From Pseudomonadota bacterium (GTDB taxonomy: Bacteria > Pseudomonadota > Gammaproteobacteria > Steroidobacterales > Steroidobacteraceae): DNA of 8,777 bases. The translations under genes were made by a program, and so were the position numbers. The notes under the pieces are model-generated. The model worked only from the letters and a program-made list of their open reading frames with translations, searched no databases and was not told where the DNA came from. Positions 1 to 6,761 of this stretch are shown in pieces (the stretch's first letter is position 1; each line of letters begins with the position of its first letter). The stretch covers positions 1 to 8,777 of the forward strand of contig JAKBCG010000088.1 of the NCBI GenBank assembly GCA_021808035.1, written 5' to 3'.

Positions 1-1125
1 CCGGCGCTCGGGCCGACGCTCGGCGGCTGGATCACCGACAACATCTCCTGGCGCTGGGTGTTCCTGCTGAACGTACCGGTCGGTGCGATCCTGGTGTTCC
101 TGATCCTCGCGTTCATCGACGATCCGCCGCACCTCGTGAGCGCACGCCTCGACGCGCGGCGGCGCGGCGTGCGCTTCGACGTGCTCGGGTTCGGCTTCGT
201 CGCGCTCGGCCTCGGTGCGCTGCAGGTCGTCCTCGACCGGGGCCAGGAGGACGACTGGCTCGCCTCCCCGCTGATTGCGACGCTCGCGGCGATCTCGGCG
301 CTGGCGCTGATCGCGCTGGTGATCCGGGAACTGCTTGCGCGTGAGCCGATCGTCGACCTGCGGCTGCTCGCGAACCGCACGTTCGCGGTGAGTTCGCTGC
401 TGATGTTCATGCTGGGCTTCGTGTTGCTCGGCAGTACCTTCCTGGTGCCCGCATTCGTGCAGGAACTGCTCGGCTACACCGCGACCGACGCCGGGCTCGT
501 GATCACCCCCGGGGCGTTGATGCTGGTCGCCCTGATGCCGTTCGTCGGTCGCGCGATCGGCCGCGTCGACGCGCGGGTGTTGATCGCGTTCGGACTCACG
601 GTCTGCGGACTCGCGCTCCTGTGGGTGTCGCACTTCGATCTCGCGACCGATTACTTCACGGTGATGCTCGCCCGGGTGATGCAGGCCTTGGGCCTTGCGT
701 TCCTGTTCATCCCGATCAATACCGAAGCTTTCGGGTCCGTGTCGCCGGCGAAGGTCAACAACGCGTCGGCGCTGATCAACGTGTGCCGCAACCTCGGCGG
801 CAGCGTCGGAATCTCGATCGCCTCGACGCTGCTGGTCCGGCGCAGCCAGTTCCATCACAGCGTGTTGGTCACGAATTTGCACGCCGGGAATCCCGCGTAT
901 CGGTCGATGCTCGAGCACTTGACCAGTCGCTTCGCGCCGATCTACGGCAGCCCGAACGCCGCCGAACACGCGCTCGCGACGATCGGCTTCTTCGTCGATC
1001 GGCAGTCGCGCCTGCTCGCGTACCTCGACGCGTTCTGGTTCTTCGGTTGGGTGTTCCTCGCGATGGTGCCGATCGTGTTCCTGATGAAGGCCGCGAAGGG
1101 TCATGGCGCGCCGCCGGCGCATTGA
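1..1125 (+). CDS. DHA2-family MFS multidrug efflux permease (EmrB/QacA type), 3' part
   Basis: The frame is open from base 1, so the gene starts upstream; 374 C-terminal residues of a protein usually near 500 are visible. The fragment opens in the family's conserved motif C region (PALGPTLGGW, visible residues 1-10) followed by SWRWVFLLNVPVG (16-28), a hallmark of EmrB-like 14-helix proton antiporters. LDRGQEDDW near residues 78-86 is the typical DHA2 stretch before a following membrane helix. About nine further hydrophobic segments follow, including one ending in FIPINTEAF and a last one near AFWFFGWVFLAMVPIVFLM. The family exports drugs or other toxic hydrophobic compounds across the inner membrane, often with an HlyD/EmrA adaptor and an outer-membrane channel; neither partner is visible, and they could lie upstream. 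The substrate cannot be inferred. A GTG at 58 opens a long reading frame but is internal to the motif, not a real start. Confidence 0.93.
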   Translation, partial: PALGPTLGGWITDNISWRWVFLLNVPVGAILVFLILAFIDDPPHLVSARLDARRRGVRFDVLGFGFVALGLGALQVVLDRGQEDDWLASPLIATLAAISALALIALVIRELLAREPIVDLRLLANRTFAVSSLLMFMLGFVLLGSTFLVPAFVQELLGYTATDAGLVITPGALMLVALMPFVGRAIGRVDARVLIAFGLTVCGLALLWVSHFDLATDYFTVMLARVMQALGLAFLFIPINTEAFGSVSPAKVNNASALINVCRNLGGSVGISIASTLLVRRSQFHHSVLVTNLHAGNPAYRSMLEHLTSRFAPIYGSPNAAEHALATIGFFVDRQSRLLAYLDAFWFFGWVFLAMVPIVFLMKAAKGHGAPPAH

Positions 1126-1162
1126 GCAGCACGCGCCGCCACGCCGCTCTTCGTCGAAATTT

Positions 1163-1174
1163 GGGAGATAGGAG
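1163..1174 (+). promoter_or_regulatory. Double ribosome binding site before the M20 peptidase
   Basis: Two purine-rich Shine-Dalgarno candidates lie in tandem: GGGAG at 1163-1167 and AGGAG at 1170-1174. They face two in-frame ATG codons six bases apart, at 1176 and 1182. GGGAG is 8 nt from the first ATG and AGGAG is 7 nt from the second, so each pairing has good spacing. The annotated start at 1176 is therefore uncertain by two codons; the protein is essentially the same either way. Confidence 0.6.
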
Positions 1175-1175
1175 A

Positions 1176-2660
1176 ATGACGATGCTCGATTCACGTGATC
1201 TCGTGCGCGGTCCGCGCGCCATCCTCGCGCTCGCGGGCCTTCTGCTGAGCGGTGTCGCCTTCGGCTTCGGCGAGACGCCGCCGCCGAATCTGCCCGGTCC
1301 CGTGCCGCCGCAGGCCAATCAGCGGCTCGCGCGCGAGATCTACCGGGATCTCGTCGACATCCGCTCCGTGCACTCGGTGGGGACCGCGGGGACTGCGGCC
1401 GTGATCGTGCGCTACCTGAAGGCGAACGGCTTCACCGACGCCGAGATCCGGGTGTTGCCGGAGCCGAAGTACCCGCGGCAGGTCAACGTGGTCGTGCGCC
1501 TGAAGGGCAAGGATCGCACGGGACTCAAGCCGGTCATGTGGATCTGCCACATGGACGTCGTCGACGCGAAGGCGGCCGACTGGACCGCGCCCCCGTTCCG
1601 GTTCACCGCGCGCAACGGCTGGTTCTACGGCCGCGGCACCTCGGACATGAAGGACGGGGATGCCGCGGTCGCGGCGAGCCTGATCCGATTGAAACACGAG
1701 GGCTACGTACCGGATCGCGACATCATCGCCGCGTTCACCGCCGACGAGGAGGTCGGCATGAACGAGGACGGACCGAGGTTTCTGCTCGCGCACCACCCGC
1801 ACGCGGTCGATGCCGCCCTCGTGATCAATCCCGACGGCAACAGCGGCGAGCTCGTGAACGGCAAGCGGCTCGACTTCGCGGTCGAGACCGTGCAGAAGGC
1901 CTACGCGACCTATACGCTCACCGTGACCAACAAAGGCGGGCACAGCTCGGAGCCCCGGCCCGACAACGCGATCTACTCGCTCGCGCACGCGCTGCTGCGC
2001 GTCGCCGCGTACCGGTTCCCGTACGAGACGAACGCGACGACCCGCCTCTATTTCCGCGACATCGCCGCGCGCGAGAGCGGCCAGACGCGAGCGGATCTAT
2101 TGGCGCTCGCCGCCTCGCCAACGGTCGACGAGGCGGCCGCGGCGCGGCTCGCGAAGGACGTCGCGATGAACGCGATCCTGCACACGACCTGCGTCGCGAC
2201 GATGCTGCGCGCCGGGGTGCAGGAGAACGCGCTGCCCTCGCGCGCGGTCGCGACGATCCAGTGTCGGCTGATGCCCGACACGTCGGCCGCCGCGGTGCAG
2301 GCGACGCTCCAGCGGGTGGTCGCCGATCCCGAGGTCGCGGTCGCGCCGCTCGGCGACTATCCGCGCGCCGGCGAGTCCCCGCCGGACCCGCGACTGCTCG
2401 CGCAGGTCGGCCGGGTCGTCGACTCGATGTGGCCGGGCGTGCCGGTGGTACCGTTCATGTTCGCCGGTGCGAGCGACTCGCTCTACACCCGCAATGCCGG
2501 GATCCCGAGCTACGGGATCGGCGGCGGCTGGAACGATCTCAACGACATCCGCATGCACGGCCGCAATGAGCGGATGAGCCAGCAGGGCTTCTATCAGGAA
2601 GTCGAGTTCACCTACCGGTTGATGAAGGAACTGACTGGCGGACGCCCGAGCGACCGGTAG
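1176..2660 (+). CDS. Exported M20-family zinc metallopeptidase (carboxypeptidase/dipeptidase type)
   Basis: The predicted protein has 494 residues. The N-terminus looks like a Sec signal peptide (Arg at 11 and 14, hydrophobic core about 16-29), so a periplasmic location is likely. The M20 di-zinc catalytic set is present: His125 and Asp127 in ICHMDVVD, bridging Asp157 in GRGTSDMKDG, catalytic Glu191 and zinc-binding Glu192 in TADEEVG, Asp220 in INPDGNSGE, and a C-terminal zinc His461 in MHGRNERM. GGHSSEPRPDNAIY (about 254-267) fits the start of the inserted dimerisation domain. The family hydrolyses C-terminal or dipeptide amide bonds, or N-acyl amino acids; the exact substrate is unclear. 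The reading frame stays open upstream to 621 inside the permease gene, but that part is out of frame with a real gene and lacks M20 sequence, so the ATG with a ribosome binding site was chosen. The gap to the permease gene is 50 nt, and the next gene starts 13 nt downstream. Confidence 0.93.
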   Translation: MTMLDSRDLVRGPRAILALAGLLLSGVAFGFGETPPPNLPGPVPPQANQRLAREIYRDLVDIRSVHSVGTAGTAAVIVRYLKANGFTDAEIRVLPEPKYPRQVNVVVRLKGKDRTGLKPVMWICHMDVVDAKAADWTAPPFRFTARNGWFYGRGTSDMKDGDAAVAASLIRLKHEGYVPDRDIIAAFTADEEVGMNEDGPRFLLAHHPHAVDAALVINPDGNSGELVNGKRLDFAVETVQKAYATYTLTVTNKGGHSSEPRPDNAIYSLAHALLRVAAYRFPYETNATTRLYFRDIAARESGQTRADLLALAASPTVDEAAAARLAKDVAMNAILHTTCVATMLRAGVQENALPSRAVATIQCRLMPDTSAAAVQATLQRVVADPEVAVAPLGDYPRAGESPPDPRLLAQVGRVVDSMWPGVPVVPFMFAGASDSLYTRNAGIPSYGIGGGWNDLNDIRMHGRNERMSQQGFYQEVEFTYRLMKELTGGRPSDR

Positions 2661-2673
2661 CGCGAGAATACTT

Positions 2674-3141
2674 ATGACAGGAATGAAGTATGGCCTTTGC
2701 GTGCTGACTCTGACGGCTTTGATGACACCGACCGGGTCGCGGGCTGCGGATTCGACAATCGAGCGGCTCAGGACCTGCGCTCGAATCCCCAACGATGCCA
2801 CCCGCCTGCATTGTTACGACGAACAGCTGCGCATACATGGCAAGAATGACCATCAAGATCTTGGGTTGAACGGCAAGTTGCTCCATCAAGAGCTACGGCG
2901 GGCGGGTATCGCGTCCCGTCGTCCAGACGCCTTCACTGCGAAGGTGACCCGGGTCGAGTGGAGCGCGTATGGCAAGTTCGTCGCCACCTTGGCGAACGGC
3001 CAAGTCTGGGCGCAGGAGGAACCGGACGAATTTCCGTTGGCCGTCGGCGACAGTGTGACGATACATCCCGGCATGCTGGGCGCACTGTGGATGACGGTTG
3101 GCGCGCGCAGGGTCGAGACCTTGGTTCAGCGAATTCGCTGA
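2674..3141 (+). CDS. Small exported protein with C...CYD motif, function unknown
   Basis: The protein has 155 residues. Residues 1-25 form a signal peptide with a plausible cut at SRA-AD, placing it in the periplasm. Residues 31-49 contain RLRTCARIPNDATRLHCYD. This pattern, a Cys, about 11 residues, then a Cys-Tyr-Asp, recurs in small exported proteobacterial proteins, including the type VI secretion accessory TagO/VasI group; Cys35 and Cys47 could form a disulfide. A compact C-terminal region (about 87-155) has alternating beta-like stretches with TLANGQVWAQ, VGDSVTIHPG and a basic RIR end, suggesting a small beta-barrel or SH3/OB-like fold. No type VI genes are nearby, so that role is not claimed. 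It follows the M20 gene by 13 nt with only a weak GAG (2664-2666) as ribosome binding site, so translational coupling is likely. An alternative ATG lies at 2683. Base composition is less GC-rich than in the peptidase gene. Confidence 0.82.
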   Translation: MTGMKYGLCVLTLTALMTPTGSRAADSTIERLRTCARIPNDATRLHCYDEQLRIHGKNDHQDLGLNGKLLHQELRRAGIASRRPDAFTAKVTRVEWSAYGKFVATLANGQVWAQEEPDEFPLAVGDSVTIHPGMLGALWMTVGARRVETLVQRIR

Positions 3142-3149
3142 GTAACGGA

Positions 3150-3172
3150 GCCCCGCCGAGAGAGGTCGGGGC
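3150..3172. repeat. Alternative hairpin arm overlapping the terminator stem
   Basis: GCCCCG (3150-3155) can pair with CGGGGC (3167-3172). The second arm is also part of the left side of the larger stem at 3164-3199. Adjacent CC (3156-3157) and GG (3164-3165) could extend the pairing past a bulged T. Only one of the two hairpins can form at a time. Confidence 0.4.
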
Positions 3173-3199
3173 AACCGTCACATGACGGTTGCCCCGACC
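3164..3199. terminator. Perfect 17-bp inverted repeat, probable bidirectional terminator
   Basis: GGTCGGGGCAACCGTCA (3164-3180) is exactly complementary to 3183-3199, with only CA between the arms; in RNA the loop would open to at least four bases. It sits in the 69-nt gap between two convergent genes, 22 nt after the stop of the small exported protein and 11 nt after the receptor stop on the other strand. No T-run follows on either strand, so it is not a textbook intrinsic terminator. Position and the strong GC-rich stem still make termination or 3'-end protection for both transcripts the most likely role. Confidence 0.7.
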
Positions 3200-3210
3200 A
3201 GGTCATCGAA

Positions 3211-6200
3211 TCAGAATTTCGCGGTGAAGGACATGTAGACCTGCCGGCCCAAGACATCATACGTTCCGAACGTATTGCCGGCGCCAGCATTGGTGGTGAT
3301 CTCGTAGTCCGCAAGCACCGGCGGCGACTTGTCGAACAAGTTCATTGCGCCCGCGCGTACGTCGAGATTCCGGAGGACATGGTAGACCGCCGAAAGATCG
3401 AAGTAGCTATACCCCGGTATGCGAGCGTTGTACGGGTCGTAGGCGCCCGCTTCCTGATTCGCCAACAGCGGGTTGGTCGAGTTGTTGTCATAGCTCGACG
3501 GTCCGATGAACCGCCACTGTCCCGTGACCGCCACGTGCCACGGCGTGTCCCACACCACTCGCATCGTATGGCGCCAGTAGGGATTCACGGATCCATTGTT
3601 GCAGGTGTTGCCGAACAAGCCCGCGCAATCGTAGGTGGCCGACCCTTGGTACGGCGTAGAGGTGTTGTGCTGCAACCAGGAGCCATTCAAGGTGGCGACC
3701 ATGGTGCCCCAGCGTCCCGGCAGATGCCATCGATACGCGAGATCGAGGTCTATGCCGGAGACGAGCGCATCGCCCGTGTTGAGGTCCTGTTGCAGTACGT
3801 AGCCACCGCCAGCGACCGTCGCGCCGACCAGCGAGCCGGATTGGTCGCGGACGATCTGGCTGCAATACTGCGGGTTGCCGGTTTGTACGCAGCCGTTGAG
3901 TATCACGTTGTACGGAATACTTCCGATCGTGTTGACCAAGTGGATATGGTAGTAATCGACGCTACCCGCGAAATTCGGCAAGAAGGACGGGGTGAACGAC
4001 AGACCGAGTGACCAGGTGGTCGCAACCTCGGGTGCCAAATTCGGATTGCCCTGGATCACCTGGGCGCACTGTCCCGAGATGCACTGCGTAATGGTATTCG
4101 TGCTTCCGCCGTTTCCATATTCGGCCGGAGTCACGCCGCTGCGTTCGCACTGCGCGAGCGTCGCCGTCGCCGGTCCCGCAGCGGTCGGCGCGCACGGATC
4201 GACCGTACCGTTGAATTGACCGATCGACGGTGCATTGAACAACTCGACCAGGTTAGGCGCCCGAACAGCGCGATCCAGCGAGAAACGCAATCTCGCATCG
4301 TGGATCGGCGCGTACTGGACCTCAAACTTGTAGGTATTCGTTACGCCGGCCGTATTGTAATTGGAATAGCGGTATCCGACGTCGGTCGTCAGGTCGTAGG
4401 CACCCGGCTTGTGCTGAGCGATGGGGGCCCGAACTTCGACGAAAGCCTCGCTGACGTCGTCGCTCGCATTGGTCGGAACGGAAGCCCCCGAAAACCCGGA
4501 AAGCAAACCCGACAACTCGGCTGCGTCCGGTGCGAACGTAACGCTGTCCTTGCGATAGTCGACACCGATGTTCGTCGCCAGCCCGTCCTGTGCATACGGG
4601 GAAGTCAGTCCGTACCGACTGAGATCACCCGTCGCATCGGCTTGTACGATCGCCTCCGTATTATTGCCCGAGGACGTTCCCGGAGATTGCAGGTAATTCA
4701 GAGCCGCCGCGGTCACGCCGCCGGTCTTGAATATGTTGTAGGGAACGCACGAGCCGCCCGAAATACATACCGGTTGGCCGTTCGCGCCGGTCGTCACCTG
4801 CAGCGCATTCGCTACCGCACCATAATCTAGGTAATTCAAGTTTGCCGCAAACGCGGTCGTGTAGTAATAGGAACCGTACGCGTCGTAGGTCCAACCCGGA
4901 ATCAGATCACCCTTGACGCCACCGACGAAACGAAAGTTCTGGTGCTCGTATTCCGAGATTCTGCCGCCGCCTTCGATATTGCGCCGGCCGATCTGCACGT
5001 CGGCGCTGACCGATCCCGGATGCAGAGCGTCGGCGGCAATCTGTGCCGGCGTGCACAGGATGCCCGCCTCCTGCGCACTCAACAGCGGGTTGCTGCAATT
5101 GATGAGGTAATTGCCGTCGCCGGACAACGGGTTGCCCCCGACGAACAGGCCCGATGGCGCGACGCCCGCGGTCGACTTATCGTCCATGAAGCTAAACTCG
5201 GCGTACGGCTGCACGTGCGAGTTGATCTCATAGTGAGACAGGAAACCCGCCTGATATCGCTTGTCCTCGCGCTGCAGGTACTCCCACTGGTTGTAGTTGA
5301 ATATTGCCGGCGGCGATTGACCGGGCTGCGGCCACGGCAGAAATTGATCTCCAACGACCGCATAACGATTATTGAGGCTCGCGGCGGGCGCCAGCCCCTT
5401 CGGCGTAAACCGGTTCGAATTCGACGAACCGAGGCAATCGACGCCGTTCGACGGGTTTCCGGTCAACAATCCGTTCGTAATTAGCTGACAGTAACCGTAG
5501 TCACGGGCCGAACCTGGAACGGCGGCCTGATCGTGGTACACGAAATAGCCGGTCACGTTGCCGGCACCGTCGGCGAAGTTCGTGCCCATGATCACAGACA
5601 GATCATGCTTATTACCGTCCGACACGCTGCCGGTCGGCGGAGTGCCCCCCGCATAACCGCTCAGTGGGTCAGGGTTGGACTCTAGGCCCTGTAGATACCG
5701 ATTACGATTGTCGTGATTGCTGAAGCCATACTGTCCATCGATCTGGATGCCCTGGAAATTTTGCTTCAACACGAAGTTCACGACGCCCGCGATCGCATCC
5801 GATCCGTACGTCGCCGAGGCACCACCGGTGACGACATCGATGCGCTCGATGAGCGGCGTCGGAATCTGATCGATGTCCGGTGCCGGATTCGGATTGGTCG
5901 TACTCGGGTCGCCGACGCCAAGGCGACGGCCATCCACGAGAACCAGGGTTCGTTGCGGCCCGAGGCCACGGAGATCGACCGTCGCGATACCACCGGTCGA
6001 TGTCAACGGGTTGGACTGGTTACCGAAGTCCGAACCGGCGCTAATGATGTTTTGCGGAAGACTATTAAGTACGTCAATTGCGTCCGTATAACCCTGCGCC
6101 CTGATCGCTTGCGCGCTCACGATCGTGATGGGGCTCGTTGCCGTGATATTGGCAGGTACCGGAATTCGCGAGCCCGTTACGATGACTTCCTGCAACTTCG

Positions 6201-6336
6201 CGGGCGTCGCGTCGCTCTTGTCAGGCGACGGTCCGTTCGACGAGGTGCTTTGCTGCGCAAAAGCGCCCTGACTCAGCGCGGCGATGGCCGTCGCGAGCAA
6301 AGCGTTGCGCATCGACAGTGATAAGCGACGATGCAT
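3211..6336 (-). CDS. TonB-dependent outer-membrane receptor
   Basis: The protein has 1041 residues from the chosen start at 6336, which follows GGGAG by 6 nt; the ATG codons at 6357/6354 would add seven residues without a better binding site. Residues 1-27 form a signal peptide (core NALLATAIAAL, cut GAFA-QQ). The TonB box is QEVIVTGSR (about 49-57). The plug domain (about 60-195) includes DLRGLGPQRTLVLVDGRRLG and IERIDVVTGGASATYGSDAIAGVVNF. A long beta-barrel follows, with ELFNAPSIGQF, NPNLAPEVATTWSLGLSF and a terminal strand ending in Phe (VYMSFTAKF), the outer-membrane assembly signature. These receptors import siderophores, vitamins, saccharides or peptides using TonB-ExbBD energy; no extra N-terminal signalling domain is seen. 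All 14 cysteines fall in seven close pairs. GC content is lower than in the flanking enzyme genes. The ligand is unknown; the GH39 and esterase genes upstream make a plant glycan fragment a possible guess. Confidence 0.95.
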   Translation of the reverse strand: MHRRLSLSMRNALLATAIAALSQGAFAQQSTSSNGPSPDKSDATPAKLQEVIVTGSRIPVPANITATSPITIVSAQAIRAQGYTDAIDVLNSLPQNIISAGSDFGNQSNPLTSTGGIATVDLRGLGPQRTLVLVDGRRLGVGDPSTTNPNPAPDIDQIPTPLIERIDVVTGGASATYGSDAIAGVVNFVLKQNFQGIQIDGQYGFSNHDNRNRYLQGLESNPDPLSGYAGGTPPTGSVSDGNKHDLSVIMGTNFADGAGNVTGYFVYHDQAAVPGSARDYGYCQLITNGLLTGNPSNGVDCLGSSNSNRFTPKGLAPAASLNNRYAVVGDQFLPWPQPGQSPPAIFNYNQWEYLQREDKRYQAGFLSHYEINSHVQPYAEFSFMDDKSTAGVAPSGLFVGGNPLSGDGNYLINCSNPLLSAQEAGILCTPAQIAADALHPGSVSADVQIGRRNIEGGGRISEYEHQNFRFVGGVKGDLIPGWTYDAYGSYYYTTAFAANLNYLDYGAVANALQVTTGANGQPVCISGGSCVPYNIFKTGGVTAAALNYLQSPGTSSGNNTEAIVQADATGDLSRYGLTSPYAQDGLATNIGVDYRKDSVTFAPDAAELSGLLSGFSGASVPTNASDDVSEAFVEVRAPIAQHKPGAYDLTTDVGYRYSNYNTAGVTNTYKFEVQYAPIHDARLRFSLDRAVRAPNLVELFNAPSIGQFNGTVDPCAPTAAGPATATLAQCERSGVTPAEYGNGGSTNTITQCISGQCAQVIQGNPNLAPEVATTWSLGLSFTPSFLPNFAGSVDYYHIHLVNTIGSIPYNVILNGCVQTGNPQYCSQIVRDQSGSLVGATVAGGGYVLQQDLNTGDALVSGIDLDLAYRWHLPGRWGTMVATLNGSWLQHNTSTPYQGSATYDCAGLFGNTCNNGSVNPYWRHTMRVVWDTPWHVAVTGQWRFIGPSSYDNNSTNPLLANQEAGAYDPYNARIPGYSYFDLSAVYHVLRNLDVRAGAMNLFDKSPPVLADYEITTNAGAGNTFGTYDVLGRQVYMSFTAKF

Positions 6337-6342
6337 ATTTTT

Positions 6343-6347
6343 CTCCC
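6343..6347 (-). promoter_or_regulatory. Ribosome binding site that fixes the receptor start
   Basis: On the - strand GGGAG is followed by six bases (AAAAAT) and then the ATG at 6336-6334. This decides for the MHRRLSLSMR start over the upstream in-frame ATG codons at 6357 and 6354, which would be cut off from this site. The signal peptide also has normal proportions with this start. Confidence 0.8.
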
Positions 6348-6479
6348 TTCGCATCACAACGGATCAGTCCAAACGCTGACCGTCGCTCGCGACATTTTGT
6401 TGCAGGCCAACGACATGACCGCCCGACTTCAACCCGAACCCGGACGATCATTAGATTTATTCGTTCGCCATATGTTGTA

Positions 6480-6507
6480 ATTATACCAAATTTGCGGCAT
6501 TCGGCAA
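6480..6507 (-). promoter_or_regulatory. Sigma70-type promoter for the TonB-dependent receptor
   Basis: Read on the - strand, TTGCCG (6507-6502, four of six matches to TTGACA) is followed by a 16-bp spacer and a perfect TATAAT (6485-6480). Transcription would start near 6473, giving a leader of about 137 nt before the receptor ATG. The surrounding AT-rich stretch stands out in this GC-rich window. It points toward the receptor gene only. Confidence 0.72.
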
Positions 6508-6510
6508 TGC
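6487..6510 (-). promoter_or_regulatory. Palindromes over the -35 and spacer, candidate operator
   Basis: GCATT-GCCG-AATGC (6510-6497) is a 5-bp inverted repeat that overlaps the -35 box. CAAATTTG (6494-6487) is a perfect 8-bp palindrome between the -35 and -10 boxes. Either could be a repressor site, since binding there would block polymerase. They do not match a regulator site I can name with confidence, and short palindromes also arise by chance in AT-rich DNA. Confidence 0.35.
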
Positions 6511-6666
6511 ACCACCTGTGCAGCCACAAATGACGGCTACAAATTCAACTTTTCCAGCGCTTTAGATGGCTCGGAGCGATTCCCATCGGCACGCTATATC
6601 AAACCGATAATCAATTGTGTTGTGGTGCTATCGCCACGCCCGCCCTAGCCCGCGAGCGCTTCACAC

Positions 6667-6698
6667 GGTGAGTCGAGCTTTCGCTCGCAGCACCTCAC
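6667..6698 (-). terminator. Possible stem-loop after the GH39 gene
   Basis: On the - strand CGAGC-GAAA-GCTCG (6687-6674) forms a 5-bp stem capped by a stable GNRA-type tetraloop. It can be extended either by GTGAG/CTCAC (6698-6694 with 6672-6668) or by GGTG/CACC, in both cases with an internal loop. It begins about 63 nt after the GH39 stop. No T-run follows, so this is a weak terminator call; it may instead stabilise the 3' end or be incidental. Confidence 0.3.
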
Positions 6699-6761
6699 GG
6701 TCGCCGCCACCGATCAGGGCGAGCATCGGCATGATCACGGCCACCGTGGGCCGGGCTGGCG

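Larger units (their letters stand above)
6337..6761. other. Intergenic region between the GH39 and receptor genes
   Basis: These 425 nt separate two genes on the same strand. The middle (about 6450-6620) is clearly richer in A and T than the flanking genes and holds the receptor promoter (6480-6507) with small palindromes. The part nearest the receptor is a leader of about 137 nt. The part nearest the GH39 gene holds a hairpin with a GAAA loop (6667-6698). I see no convincing protein gene on either strand, and no tRNA, riboswitch or insertion-sequence signature. Confidence 0.7.

Noticed and set aside
1105..1140. GGCGCG/CGCGCC inverted repeat around the permease stop as a terminator
   Set aside because: Such short GC repeats are expected by chance in this composition; there is no T-run and the next gene is only 50 nt away.
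621..1175. Upstream extension of the M20 reading frame into the permease gene
   Set aside because: The translated extension is Arg-rich nonsense overlapping a conserved transporter; the start at 1176 has ribosome sites and a signal peptide.
1191..1988. A 265-codon - strand frame opposite the M20 gene
   Set aside because: Antisense shadow with no domain and no ribosome site; the opposite strand carries the full M20 motif set.
1538..2569. A 343-codon + strand frame inside the M20 gene
   Set aside because: Very Arg-rich and low in complexity; it overlaps the M20 catalytic region in another frame and looks like a composition artefact.
2674..3141. Type VI secretion accessory protein (TagO/VasI)
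   Set aside because: Only the short C...CYD motif is shared; the C-terminal module looks different and no type VI genes are in the window.
6221..6529. A 102-codon - strand frame covering the receptor leader and start
   Set aside because: No ribosome binding site; its first ATG lies upstream of the predicted transcription start, and it overlaps the receptor signal peptide in another frame.
6318..6533. A 71-codon + strand frame in the receptor leader region
   Set aside because: No ribosome site or recognisable features; it lies antisense to the receptor promoter and leader.
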